In this document: positions 1 through 7,908 of the stretch, piece by piece
How positions within the stretch are numbered: position 1 is the first letter of the stretch
How the letters are laid out: the number at the start of each line of letters is the position of its first letter
Source: Spirochaetota bacterium
Lineage (GTDB): Bacteria; Spirochaetota; UBA4802; JAFGJZ01
Direction: 5' to 3'
DNA: 64,000 nt
Assembly (NCBI GenBank): GCA_029554345.1
Contig: JAKPJF010000016.1
Span: forward strand, 1 to 64,000
The notes under the pieces: generated by a model
The model's database searches: none
Seen by the model: the letters and a program-made list of their open reading frames with translations, nothing else
What the model was told of the DNA's origin: nothing
Translations under genes and position numbers: made by a program

Positions 1-785
1 CGGATGAAGAGAATTTGGTCAAAAAAAAGGTTTTGTCTGCTATTGATGAAGACCGTGTTCTTGTGAATTATCAGCCGATTATTTCTCTTGCTCACAAAAA
101 ATGCAGCGGTTTTGAGGCTCTATCCAGAATTATTTCCGAAAACGGTGAAATTATTCCTCCTGATCTTTTTATTCCGGTTGCTGAAAAAAGCGGAATAATC
201 GGAAAACTGACGCGGCATATGATAAAGAAAGTTTGTTCGGATATCGCCGAAGGAATAAAAACCGGATTTCCTGAAGAGTTCAGGATAAGCGTCAATATTT
301 CCGCCAAGGAGTTTCTTAATGAGGATATAGTCGACTATATCGAAAATGAGGTTAGGCGTAATTCGATTAAAACAAAATATCTGGCATTTGAAATTACTGA
401 AAGTGCATTCATGGAAGATATGGCAAAATCAAATATCACTTTGCTCCGCCTTAAAAAAGACGGTCATCTCATTTATATGGACGATTTCGGGACAGGTTAT
501 TCTTCGCTCAGCTATCTTCAGCACTTTCCTGTTGATGTCATTAAAATCGACAAATCATTTGTAAAATGGATGCATGTTGACGAGCAGAGTGAGCATATAG
601 TAAAATCAATTGTCGGTCTGGCTCACGGGCTTCAGATGAAAATTGTTGCAGAGGGAGCCGAGGACGCGGAGCATGTATCAATGCTTTCAGAATTCGGCTG
701 TGAATATTCACAGGGATATATTCATTCAAAGCCTATTCCGTTTGCCGAAGCTGCTGTTTTTATAAAGAATTATACTCTAGAATAA
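1..785 (+). CDS. EAL-domain cyclic-di-GMP phosphodiesterase (5' end outside window)
   Basis: The EAL domain hydrolyses cyclic di-GMP to linear pGpG in the cytoplasm and so lowers this second messenger. The frame is open from the first bases of the window, with no in-frame stop before the TTG at 15, so this is most likely the C-terminal part of a longer protein. Counting from that TTG, the EAL motif lies at 34-36, NxS at 94-96, FEITE at 125-129, DDFGTGYSSL at 156-165, KID at 177-179, EGAE at 213-216 and QGY at 233-235. The metal-binding and catalytic positions known for the family all appear intact, so it should be active. An upstream GGDEF or sensor domain is probable but not visible. A CheY-like gene follows 82 bases downstream on the same strand. 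Confidence 0.93.
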   Translation, partial: DEENLVKKKVLSAIDEDRVLVNYQPIISLAHKKCSGFEALSRIISENGEIIPPDLFIPVAEKSGIIGKLTRHMIKKVCSDIAEGIKTGFPEEFRISVNISAKEFLNEDIVDYIENEVRRNSIKTKYLAFEITESAFMEDMAKSNITLLRLKKDGHLIYMDDFGTGYSSLSYLQHFPVDVIKIDKSFVKWMHVDEQSEHIVKSIVGLAHGLQMKIVAEGAEDAEHVSMLSEFGCEYSQGYIHSKPIPFAEAAVFIKNYTLE

Positions 786-837
786 AATTGCAGACTTTGT
801 CACTTTGCTTTTTTCAGCTGATTGAAGGACTGTTTCT

Positions 838-845
838 GCCGATAA
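838..845 (+). promoter_or_regulatory. Possible sigma-28 (FliA) -10 element
   Basis: The octamer GCCGATAA is an exact match to the -10 consensus used by flagellar sigma-28. It lies 22 bases before the ATG of the CheY-like gene, with a ribosome binding site (AGAGGA) between them. The matching -35 (TAAAGTTT) is not clearly present 11 bases upstream, so this rests on one half-site and could be chance. Confidence 0.3.
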
Positions 846-867
846 TAACAATAAATAAGAGGACTTT

Positions 868-1224
868 ATGGCGAAAATTATGATAGTGGATGATTCAAAA
901 TTTATGAGAGGAATCATTCGTAATGCACTTGAAGATGGCGGACACACTGTTATCGCCGAAGCTGAAAACGGTAATGATGCAGTTGAATTTTATAAACAGC
1001 ATAAGCCCGATGTTGTCACAATGGACGTAACAATGTGGGGAAAGGACGGAGTTGAGGCTCTGGAAGATATTACCAAATTTGATGCTGATGCAAAGATTAT
1101 AATGGTTTCGGCTTTGAATGAGACTACCATGAAGGGCACGCGTACAAGTGTTAATGCCAAGGCCTATCTTACAAAACCTTTTACAAAAGAACAGCTCTTA
1201 TCGGCTGTAAACAGTCTTATATGA
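868..1224 (+). CDS. CheY-like single-domain response regulator
   Basis: A 118-residue stand-alone receiver domain that would be phosphorylated by a histidine kinase and signal through protein contacts. The acidic pair is D8-D9, the phospho-acceptor D53, the switch serine S81 and the conserved lysine K103 (TKPF). There is no output domain. The usual MP after the phospho-aspartate is replaced: the sequence reads MDVTMWGKDG, with tryptophan where proline is normal. The ATG is preceded by AGAGGA at good spacing. Its last four bases overlap the ATG of the following cNMP-binding gene, so the two are translationally coupled and probably act together. A role in chemotaxis is possible, but other stand-alone receivers look alike. 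Confidence 0.9.
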   Translation: MAKIMIVDDSKFMRGIIRNALEDGGHTVIAEAENGNDAVEFYKQHKPDVVTMDVTMWGKDGVEALEDITKFDADAKIIMVSALNETTMKGTRTSVNAKAYLTKPFTKEQLLSAVNSLI

Positions 1225-2288
1225 GTAGTGATTATTTACGGCTTTACGAAAAGGATTCGGATTCTGATGCCGCTTACTTTCTGAGTCACGGCGGAATTTA
1301 TTACTATATCTCAAACTCCGATAAATATTCCCTGAAAGGTCAGAATTTCATTATCGGAGCTTCTGAGCTGATTATGTCAAAGGCGATCGGTCAGCCTGTG
1401 CTCAGGCAGGAAACGGTTCTTCTGGACAAAGACGCCTGTGTAAAAAAAATTCCTGCGGATAAGTTTTACGAAAGTCTGAATCAGTTTTCATTTATAATGA
1501 ATCTTTCTATGGTAATAGCCCGCCAGGTGGTTCTGACGAATAAAATAATACAGGAAAACCGAAAGCTTCTGACTGCAGAATCGAAATCTCCCCAGCAGGT
1601 TTGTCTTGAATATTATAAAATAATATCCGTGATTCTGGAAGAGTATGAAAAGCGCAAGCTCCCGTGGCTGAAAGATATACTCTCGAAGTATCATGCCAGC
1701 CTTGTTTTTAAAAAGGGTGAAATATATTTTAAAACAGCACAGCCTGTGAAGATTGAGTCTGCGGCTTCGTTTTCGGATAAGATGATAGAGTATCCGAAAT
1801 CGGCTGTTATTTTTTCGCAGGGCGAACTCGGACGTGAAATGTTTATTCTTCAAAGAGGATCAGTTGAAGTTCTGATAGGGGAGAGCCGTGTTGCAGTTAT
1901 AGATGAACCGGGCAGCGCGATCGGTGAAATTGCCCTTCTTCTCGGCGAAAATAGAAGCGCGACACTTCGTGCAATGAATAATGTGGTTCTTACTAAGATT
2001 ACTCAGAATGATCTCAAGGATCTTTCCGGAAGCGACAGTTCGCTTTTTTTTGAAATTGCCAAATCGCTTTCGCAGAAACATATTAATAATATCGCGAATA
2101 TCCATTCGATAAATGAATCTGTAATTTCGCGAAATCTCGGTTTTGATGATGAAGAATTGCGCAAGAAAAAACAGAATGATCAGCGCGCGGAAATGGAGCT
2201 TTCGAGTCTGAAGAAAGTTGTATCCGATGCCTTTTTTAAAAAGGATGCTTTTTTTCTTAAGGAAAGGATTGGAGATCTGATTGATTAA
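1221..2288 (+). CDS. Protein with two cyclic-nucleotide-binding-like domains
   Basis: A 355-residue soluble protein. A good cNMP-binding fold spans about 185-285, with the phosphate-binding cassette signature IGEIALLLGENRSATL (GE at 235-236, RSAT at 245-248). An earlier stretch at about 20-105 has the same pattern in degenerate form (FIIGASELIM, ETVLLDKDA) and may be a second non-binding copy. A helical segment links the two and the C-terminus is charged and helical. I see no DNA-binding helix-turn-helix, so it is not a Crp-type transcription factor. It overlaps the CheY-like gene by four bases, which suggests a shared signalling job. The ligand is unknown. Confidence 0.8.
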   Translation: MSSDYLRLYEKDSDSDAAYFLSHGGIYYYISNSDKYSLKGQNFIIGASELIMSKAIGQPVLRQETVLLDKDACVKKIPADKFYESLNQFSFIMNLSMVIARQVVLTNKIIQENRKLLTAESKSPQQVCLEYYKIISVILEEYEKRKLPWLKDILSKYHASLVFKKGEIYFKTAQPVKIESAASFSDKMIEYPKSAVIFSQGELGREMFILQRGSVEVLIGESRVAVIDEPGSAIGEIALLLGENRSATLRAMNNVVLTKITQNDLKDLSGSDSSLFFEIAKSLSQKHINNIANIHSINESVISRNLGFDDEELRKKKQNDQRAEMELSSLKKVVSDAFFKKDAFFLKERIGDLID

Positions 2289-2292
2289 AAAA

Positions 2293-3219
2293 TCAGACCC
2301 AGTCTTTCCATTTGAAAATATAGTATGTTCCGACTCCGAGTCCTAGTAATCCGACTAGAAAAAGAAGGTATGATATAGGCCAGTTGTCCGGACCGCCTGT
2401 CATCATAGACCATTCACTCATTCCGCCGATTCCGGTAATCATTGTCAACGGCATGAAGATCGTTGTTATGACAGTGAGACGTCTCATTACAGAACTCAGT
2501 TTGTCGCTTGCGATTGAATTTCTGGCTGTAATCATGACGGATAGAATTTCTGAATATGTCCGTGAAAGATTTCTGCACTGATTGTTTTCAATGATCATAT
2601 CATCAAGAACTTCAATATTTTCTTCCGTGAACGAAAACTTGTTTGAATAGAACTTAATTTTTTCAATTACTGATGAGTTTGAATTTATTCCCGTGAGATA
2701 ATATACCAGGGACTTTTCGAGTGTGTATAGATGCATCATGTATTTGCTGTCTGTGCTGGATTCAATTTTCTGCTCAATCGAATCCGAAATCATATTGATG
2801 ACTTTGAGGTGACCTAGAAAATGAGAAATAGTCGCATAAATGAGTTTTAGAAAAGCTTCATTAAGCGAGTCGACTTTTTGAGATTGTTTGTCTTCAAACA
2901 TCTGAATTTCGTCCGGCTGGACTATTACAATTCTGTCTTTGAAATAAAAAACTCCGAATGATGTAACTTTAAAAAGAAGATTATCGTTTGTTGAATAATT
3001 TTTCGGTCTTTTGAAAATAACGACTGTATGGTCTTCTTCGAATTCGAGACGGCTTATTTCATCGGGGTCAAGGGCCGAATTGAGATTGTGTTCATCAATA
3101 TTGTGCTTGTTAAGCAGTTCTTCTTTTTCAGCATGATCGGGATTGAGGTAAATGATAATCTTGCCGTTTTCATCGGAAGGAGTGATTCTGCCTTCCGCAA
3201 TAGTCAAAAATTTTTTCAT
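2293..3219 (-). CDS. CorA-family divalent cation transporter, GMN motif variant
   Basis: A member of the CorA/Mrs2 superfamily of pentameric inner-membrane channels for Mg2+ or other divalent cations. The N-terminal part is a soluble alpha/beta domain followed by long helices, and two transmembrane segments lie at the C-terminus (around MPLTMITGIGG and LLFLVGLLGLGVG). The loop between them reads GIGGMSEW where classical CorA has the ion-selecting GMN; here the asparagine is serine. The protein ends with a positive KWKDWV tail, as in the family. I chose the ATG at 3219 (MKKFLTIAEG) because AAAGGG lies upstream; an upstream extension to 3300 is open but has no support. It is convergent with the cNMP-binding gene, four bases apart. 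Confidence 0.82.
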   Translation of the reverse strand: MKKFLTIAEGRITPSDENGKIIIYLNPDHAEKEELLNKHNIDEHNLNSALDPDEISRLEFEEDHTVVIFKRPKNYSTNDNLLFKVTSFGVFYFKDRIVIVQPDEIQMFEDKQSQKVDSLNEAFLKLIYATISHFLGHLKVINMISDSIEQKIESSTDSKYMMHLYTLEKSLVYYLTGINSNSSVIEKIKFYSNKFSFTEENIEVLDDMIIENNQCRNLSRTYSEILSVMITARNSIASDKLSSVMRRLTVITTIFMPLTMITGIGGMSEWSMMTGGPDNWPISYLLFLVGLLGLGVGTYYIFKWKDWV

Positions 3220-3437
3220 GCCTATACCCTTTGCCGGAAGTATGCCGTATTGCCTGTCTGCTAGTTTCGTAAGACTAAAGACAATGCTGTAATACGTCAA
3301 GGTTAATATTGTCGGTATTGTCTGAAAGCAGGCAGAAAAATTGATATTTATATTCAGCAGACGGTTTGATGAAAATATGCTTGTAAGGGCTTTCTGTACA
3401 TTGAATTGTGTCTATATTAGTATTTCCGGAGGTTATT

Positions 3438-3629
3438 GTGAAGATTTCACCTTTTTTAAGACGTATTATGCTGATTGTAATTGCTGTTGCTTTTATTTCT
3501 CTGGGTCTGGCCGGACATTTTTTCGGCATTCATCTGCCGGAAAGAATTGAAAGCACTGTTGATATTGTTCTTTTGATTGCGGCTTTTGTTATTTTTTTCA
3601 GCGGCCGGAGAAAGGCTGATGACAAGTAA
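3438..3629 (+). CDS. Small two-helix membrane protein, unknown function
   Basis: A 63-residue protein with two hydrophobic segments (about 10-28 and 37-55) separated by a short polar loop (GIHLPERIES), ending in a basic GRRKADDK tail. The start is a GTG with GGAGG placed at ideal spacing just upstream; a second in-frame GTG at 3408 has no such site. Its last 11 bases overlap the start of the DUF218 gene that follows, so the two are probably translated together. I recognise no family. It may be a partner of the neighbouring DUF218 membrane protein. Confidence 0.6.
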   Translation: MKISPFLRRIMLIVIAVAFISLGLAGHFFGIHLPERIESTVDIVLLIAAFVIFFSGRRKADDK

Positions 3630-4251
3630 ATCGATAAAAATACCGGTAATTTTTTTTATACCGGTTTTTTTTATGATTTTATTTCTTTGGTTTACTCCGG
3701 ATTTGTTTTCGTATGAAGACAGAATATTTGTTTCAGCCGATGCCGCTTCGTCTTATGATTTAATTGTTCTATTCGGTGCAAGAGTTTATTCTAACGGAGA
3801 ACTTTCACCGGTTGTGCGGCAAAGAGCAGATGCTGCATGTATCCTCTTTATGAAGAAGAATGCGGCAATTCTTGTAAGCGGAAACGGAAAGCATGAAGTT
3901 GATTCCATTTCAAAATATCTTGTATTAAGAAATATTCCTCATGAATTTATCATAAAGGATTATTCCGGCTGTGATACACATGACACACTGAGAACGCTTG
4001 AAAAATATAAAAATAAAAAAATAACAGCAGTATCACAGTTGTTTCATCTTTATAGAATAATCGATATGGCGCATGATCACGGTTATGATGTTTCCGGCTT
4101 TGCCGCAGATAAGGCTGTTAAGTATGAAGAAAATATTTCTTTTCATGAGAAGCTTTATATACGTGTACAAAGACGTTTCCGTAACGCACTTCTTTTCTGG
4201 ATTTATAGAATGAATTTGTATGACCGTGCTTCTTCTTTATATAATGGTTGA
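3619..4251 (+). CDS. DUF218 / SanA-YdcF-ElyC family membrane protein
   Basis: A 210-residue protein with one N-terminal transmembrane helix (roughly 8-24) and a DUF218 domain that would lie outside the cytoplasmic membrane. Family signatures are LIVLFGARVY, then SPVVRQRADAACILF, ILVSGNGKHEVDSI, a CDTHDTL turn and VSQLFHLYRIIDMA. Members such as SanA and ElyC are linked to envelope integrity and peptidoglycan precursor handling, but the biochemical activity is not settled. The ATG at 3619 is preferred over an upstream in-frame ATG at 3577 because GAGAAAGG precedes it; it overlaps the small membrane gene by 11 bases. Confidence 0.82.
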   Translation: MTSKSIKIPVIFFIPVFFMILFLWFTPDLFSYEDRIFVSADAASSYDLIVLFGARVYSNGELSPVVRQRADAACILFMKKNAAILVSGNGKHEVDSISKYLVLRNIPHEFIIKDYSGCDTHDTLRTLEKYKNKKITAVSQLFHLYRIIDMAHDHGYDVSGFAADKAVKYEENISFHEKLYIRVQRRFRNALLFWIYRMNLYDRASSLYNG

Positions 4252-4325
4252 GGTTTTAGCGCTTTTTTATTACAATGCCCAGATAAACATGAAATTTTCC
4301 GGAGACTTATTGACGGTTTAATAAT

Positions 4326-6707
4326 ATGAACATAAACGATTCACTCGATTTTAATGAGATTACTTCAAAGATATCCGAATTTATAAAAACAGAATACGGT
4401 TCAGCTGAACTCGATTCATTTGCACCTATGGCGCTGGATGAATCGCAAAAAAGAATGAACATGATAAAAGAGATCATGGATTTTAGAATTGAGTTTGAAC
4501 GTATGGCTGTTTCTGAAATTGAAAACATTGACAAAGCCGTAGCACGGATTTCAAAGGGAAGCGAAGTCGGTCTGGAAGATATATTTAAAATACGCCGCGC
4601 CGTAATCGCTTCGGAAATTTTAAGACGTCAGATTTCATCTCACCGAGAATCTCTTCCGCAAATATCTTCTGACGATGATCTTTCATTTTCCGATATTTCT
4701 TCTGTTAAGGATTATCTTTCTTCGGTACTAACTGATTCGGGTGAGCTTGTCGTTGATAAGTTCCCCGCGCTGAAGCGCCTTCAGCATGAAATAGATTCTT
4801 TGAAAAAACAGATTCTGTCACAGATTTCACGTATTATGAATTCGCCCGCATATGACAAGCATCTTCAGGAAAAGGTTCATGATACTAGAAGCGGAAGATT
4901 CGTGATTCTTCTAAAATCGAGTTCCAGAGGTGCACTCTCCGGTTCCATTCATGACGTATCAAATTCCATGCAGACTGTTTATTTTGAACCGGATGAAATA
5001 CGTGAACACAATTCCCTTTACGCTTCAAGGCAGTTTGAATACGGAATAGAAATATCAAAAGCCGTTGCGGAAATTGCACAGAAAATATGCGATAATGCCG
5101 ATGAGATAAAAACGAACGCGCATGTCTATGGAAAGATAGATTTTCTGAATTCACTCGCTGTTTTTTCTGAATTGATAAAAGCGGAGAAGCCGCAGATTTC
5201 AGATGAAAATGAAATTGTATTATATTCCGCGAGGCATCCTCTTCTTTATCTGATGAATAAGGACGGTGTCGTTGCGAACGATATTATTCTGGATAATTCA
5301 AACTGCGGCATGGTCATCTCGGGAGCTAATGCCGGGGGAAAAACAGTAGTTCTAAAAACGGCAGGTTTGTGCGCTCTCATGGTCCGGCACGGTTTGCTGA
5401 TACCTGCATCTCCTGATTCGAAAATATCTTTTTTCGACAATATATACGCCGACATAGGCGACGATCAGAGTATTTCCATGTCGCTTTCAACATATTCGGG
5501 TCAGATAAAAAATTTGACGGATATGATAAATTCACCATCTGGAAAAACTCTTATCCTTGTGGATGAGATTATTTCAGGGACCAATCCGCATTACGGAGCT
5601 GCTCTTGCAAGAAGCGTATTGGAAGAATTTGCCGGCAAAAATTTTAAATTTATAGTTACTACCCATTATCCCGAACTGAAAAAAATGGCGTCTGAAGATA
5701 CGCGTTTTATGAATGCCTCCGTTCTTTTTGATCCAGAATCGCTTAAGCCTACATTTATTTTGAAGCGTAATCTTCCTGGAATGAGCTATACTTTCGAAAT
5801 CGCCGATCTTATGAAAATGCCCGGTCATATTATTTCGCGAGCGAAGGAAGTTGCCGGATCGGATGATTTGAATGCTGATGCTCTGCTTGAGAAACTTCAC
5901 AGATACGAGACTGAGCTTGCAGTTGAACGTGATGCTGTGGCAGAAATCAGAAAGGAACTTCTTGAAAAGATTTCTTCCAATGAAGAACTTGAGACAAAAC
6001 TCAAACAGGCAGTTCGTGAGGCAAAGGAAGCAAAGGGAATAGAATTTATAGAAGAACTCAAAACTGCTCATGAGAGAATACAGAATAGAATCAGAGAGCT
6101 CAATCAGCTCACTTTAAAAGATGCCGAAAAAATAAGGGATGAAATTGTCTCTGAAAAGAAAAAAACAGAGGAGAGTATTCTTGATATCAGAAAGGATTTT
6201 TTTGAAGACAAGTATGAAAAGTTCAATCCGGAAAAATGCACTAAGGGTTCTTCTGTTTTTGTGATTCCTCTTGAGGCCGAAGGGATTGTCGAATCAATAG
6301 ATGTGAAGAACAAGAAACTCAATGTAATCTTCGGTAATTCAATCCGTTCGAAATATTCCTTCAAGGATGTTTTTGCCGTTAAGGATAGAAAAGAACCACG
6401 TCAGATTTTTCAGGCACGTCCGATAAATATTGAACCGAATGATATTCCTCTTACAATTCAGACATCCTATAATACAGTAGATCTCCGCGGAATGCGCGTA
6501 GACGAAGCTTTGTCAAAACTCGATTCTGATCTTGATTCAATGATGGCTAAAAGCATTAAGACTGCGGTTGTTATTCACGGTCACGGAACCGGTGCTTTAA
6601 AAGATGCAGTGCGCAGTCATCTCAAATTCAGTTATTATGTTTTGAGCTCAAGAAGCGGCCAGCAGGGTGAGGGCGGCGACGGAGTCACGATTGCTGCTTT
6701 AAAGTAA
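4326..6707 (+). CDS. mutS2: MutS2 (Smr-domain MutS homologue)
   Basis: A 793-residue ATPase, the normal length for MutS2. It lacks the mismatch-recognition domain of MutS and has an N-terminal core helical region, then an ABC-type ATPase with Walker A GANAGGKT at 333-340 (the usual GPN is GAN), Walker B LVDE at 411-414, the MutS2-type GTNPHYGAALA and the TTHY histidine. A coiled-coil clamp follows (about 510-640). The C-terminal Smr domain (about 715-793) carries VDLRGMRVDEA and IHGHGTGALK and ends in GGDGVTIAAL. Known roles are suppression of homologous recombination and, in some bacteria, splitting of collided ribosomes (RqcU). Single gene with no clear partner nearby. Confidence 0.96.
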   Translation: MNINDSLDFNEITSKISEFIKTEYGSAELDSFAPMALDESQKRMNMIKEIMDFRIEFERMAVSEIENIDKAVARISKGSEVGLEDIFKIRRAVIASEILRRQISSHRESLPQISSDDDLSFSDISSVKDYLSSVLTDSGELVVDKFPALKRLQHEIDSLKKQILSQISRIMNSPAYDKHLQEKVHDTRSGRFVILLKSSSRGALSGSIHDVSNSMQTVYFEPDEIREHNSLYASRQFEYGIEISKAVAEIAQKICDNADEIKTNAHVYGKIDFLNSLAVFSELIKAEKPQISDENEIVLYSARHPLLYLMNKDGVVANDIILDNSNCGMVISGANAGGKTVVLKTAGLCALMVRHGLLIPASPDSKISFFDNIYADIGDDQSISMSLSTYSGQIKNLTDMINSPSGKTLILVDEIISGTNPHYGAALARSVLEEFAGKNFKFIVTTHYPELKKMASEDTRFMNASVLFDPESLKPTFILKRNLPGMSYTFEIADLMKMPGHIISRAKEVAGSDDLNADALLEKLHRYETELAVERDAVAEIRKELLEKISSNEELETKLKQAVREAKEAKGIEFIEELKTAHERIQNRIRELNQLTLKDAEKIRDEIVSEKKKTEESILDIRKDFFEDKYEKFNPEKCTKGSSVFVIPLEAEGIVESIDVKNKKLNVIFGNSIRSKYSFKDVFAVKDRKEPRQIFQARPINIEPNDIPLTIQTSYNTVDLRGMRVDEALSKLDSDLDSMMAKSIKTAVVIHGHGTGALKDAVRSHLKFSYYVLSSRSGQQGEGGDGVTIAALK

Positions 6708-6802
6708 AAAAATATACTTTACAAATATTTAATAGACTTAAGAATATGTTAAGTTGATGGATTTGAAAATATGCCCAAGGGCGTTAAATAAAGGAGAGAA
6801 AT

Positions 6803-7846
6803 ATGGCTTATAAAATAGCTCTTTATCCCGGAGACGGAATCGGACCTGAGGTTGTTGCAGAAGCTGAAAAAGTAATCAAAAAAGTGAATCTTGACTGCAC
6901 TACGACAAAATTTGACTGGAATTCGTCGCTTTATGCCAAAATCGGCCATTGCGCGCCTGAAGATTTTATTGAACAGCTGAGAGGGTTCGATGCCATTCTT
7001 CTCGGAGCACTCGGTAATAAGGACAAGGCGCCTGAACATATTGCTGTTGAGCCTCTTCTTATGATGAGAAAAAATTTCGACCAGTATGTAAACATTCGTC
7101 CGTCAGTACTGCTTCCCGGCGTAGGCACGCCGCTGAAAGACAAAAAGGAATTTGATATTGACCTTGTATGTATCCGTGAAAACACGGAAGGCGAGTATAC
7201 TACTCTCGGCGGAAGACACTATGTCGGAACACAGCAGGAATGTGCGATGCAGATTAATTATTTCACGCGTATAGGCGTTGAAAGAATTATACGTTACGCT
7301 TTTGAAACTGCGAAAAAACGCGTTAAGAAACATGTAACAAGCATCACAAAATCGAATGTTCTCAAATACAGCATGGTTATGTGGGATGAAATTCTTGAAG
7401 AAGTTGCCGCTGATTATCCTGATATAAAATACACTAAAATGTATGTCGATGCGGCGGCGATGAATCTTGTGAGATGCCCTGAAACTTTTGACGTTATTGT
7501 TGCTTCTAATCTTTTCGGCGACATCCTGACAGATATTTCTGCGATTGTAACAGGCGGAATCGGTTTTGCCGGAAGCGCGAATCTTAATCCGACACGCGAA
7601 ATGCCTTCAATGTTTGAACCTGTTCACGGTTCTGCGCCGGATATAGCAGGTCAGCAGAAAGCGAATCCTATCGCGGCAATAATGAGCTGTGCCATGATGA
7701 TTGAATTTCTCGGTGAAAAAGAAATTGCAAAGAAAATCGAAGCTGCCGTAATAGAACACCTCAAGGATGACAAGATAAAGACTCCGGATAGAGGCGGAAA
7801 TAACAAGACAAGTGAAGTCGGTGATGATATCGTTGCCAGACTCTGA
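6803..7846 (+). CDS. D-malate/tartrate-type decarboxylating dehydrogenase (isopropylmalate dehydrogenase superfamily)
   Basis: A 347-residue beta-decarboxylating dehydrogenase that oxidises a 2-hydroxyacid with NAD and releases CO2. Substrate-site motifs are RENTEGEYTTLGGRHY (125-140), the catalytic lysine region TSITKSNVLKYS (179-190), D216, and DILTD with D240 and D244. The cofactor loop EPVHGSAPDIAG carries D280, the mark of NAD rather than NADP use. The RENTEGEY-x2-LGG stretch and the GVERIIRYAFETA segment resemble tartrate/D-malate dehydrogenases (TtuC, DmlA) more than LeuB, and no leucine genes are nearby. A second superfamily member, isocitrate dehydrogenase, lies at 31.7 kb. GGAGAG precedes the ATG. 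Substrate assignment is by motif only; isopropylmalate or homoisocitrate remain possible. Confidence 0.8.
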   Translation: MAYKIALYPGDGIGPEVVAEAEKVIKKVNLDCTTTKFDWNSSLYAKIGHCAPEDFIEQLRGFDAILLGALGNKDKAPEHIAVEPLLMMRKNFDQYVNIRPSVLLPGVGTPLKDKKEFDIDLVCIRENTEGEYTTLGGRHYVGTQQECAMQINYFTRIGVERIIRYAFETAKKRVKKHVTSITKSNVLKYSMVMWDEILEEVAADYPDIKYTKMYVDAAAMNLVRCPETFDVIVASNLFGDILTDISAIVTGGIGFAGSANLNPTREMPSMFEPVHGSAPDIAGQQKANPIAAIMSCAMMIEFLGEKEIAKKIEAAVIEHLKDDKIKTPDRGGNNKTSEVGDDIVARL

Positions 7847-7881
7847 TTGTTGTTTCGTTAATTTGAAAACAGAATGAGCAG

Positions 7882-7908
7882 AAGGGGCGGTTTAACCGTC
7901 CCTTTTTT
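7882..7908. terminator. Bidirectional rho-independent terminator
   Basis: AAGGGGCGG and CCGTCCCTT form a nine-pair stem with one G-T pair around a TTTAA loop, followed by six T. It lies between the dehydrogenase gene and the convergent hybrid kinase, whose TAA falls in the T run. Confidence 0.85.

Noticed and set aside
5574-6071. 165-residue frame antisense to mutS2
   Set aside because: Covers the MutS2 ATPase and clamp codons on the other strand; composition is that of a shadow frame.
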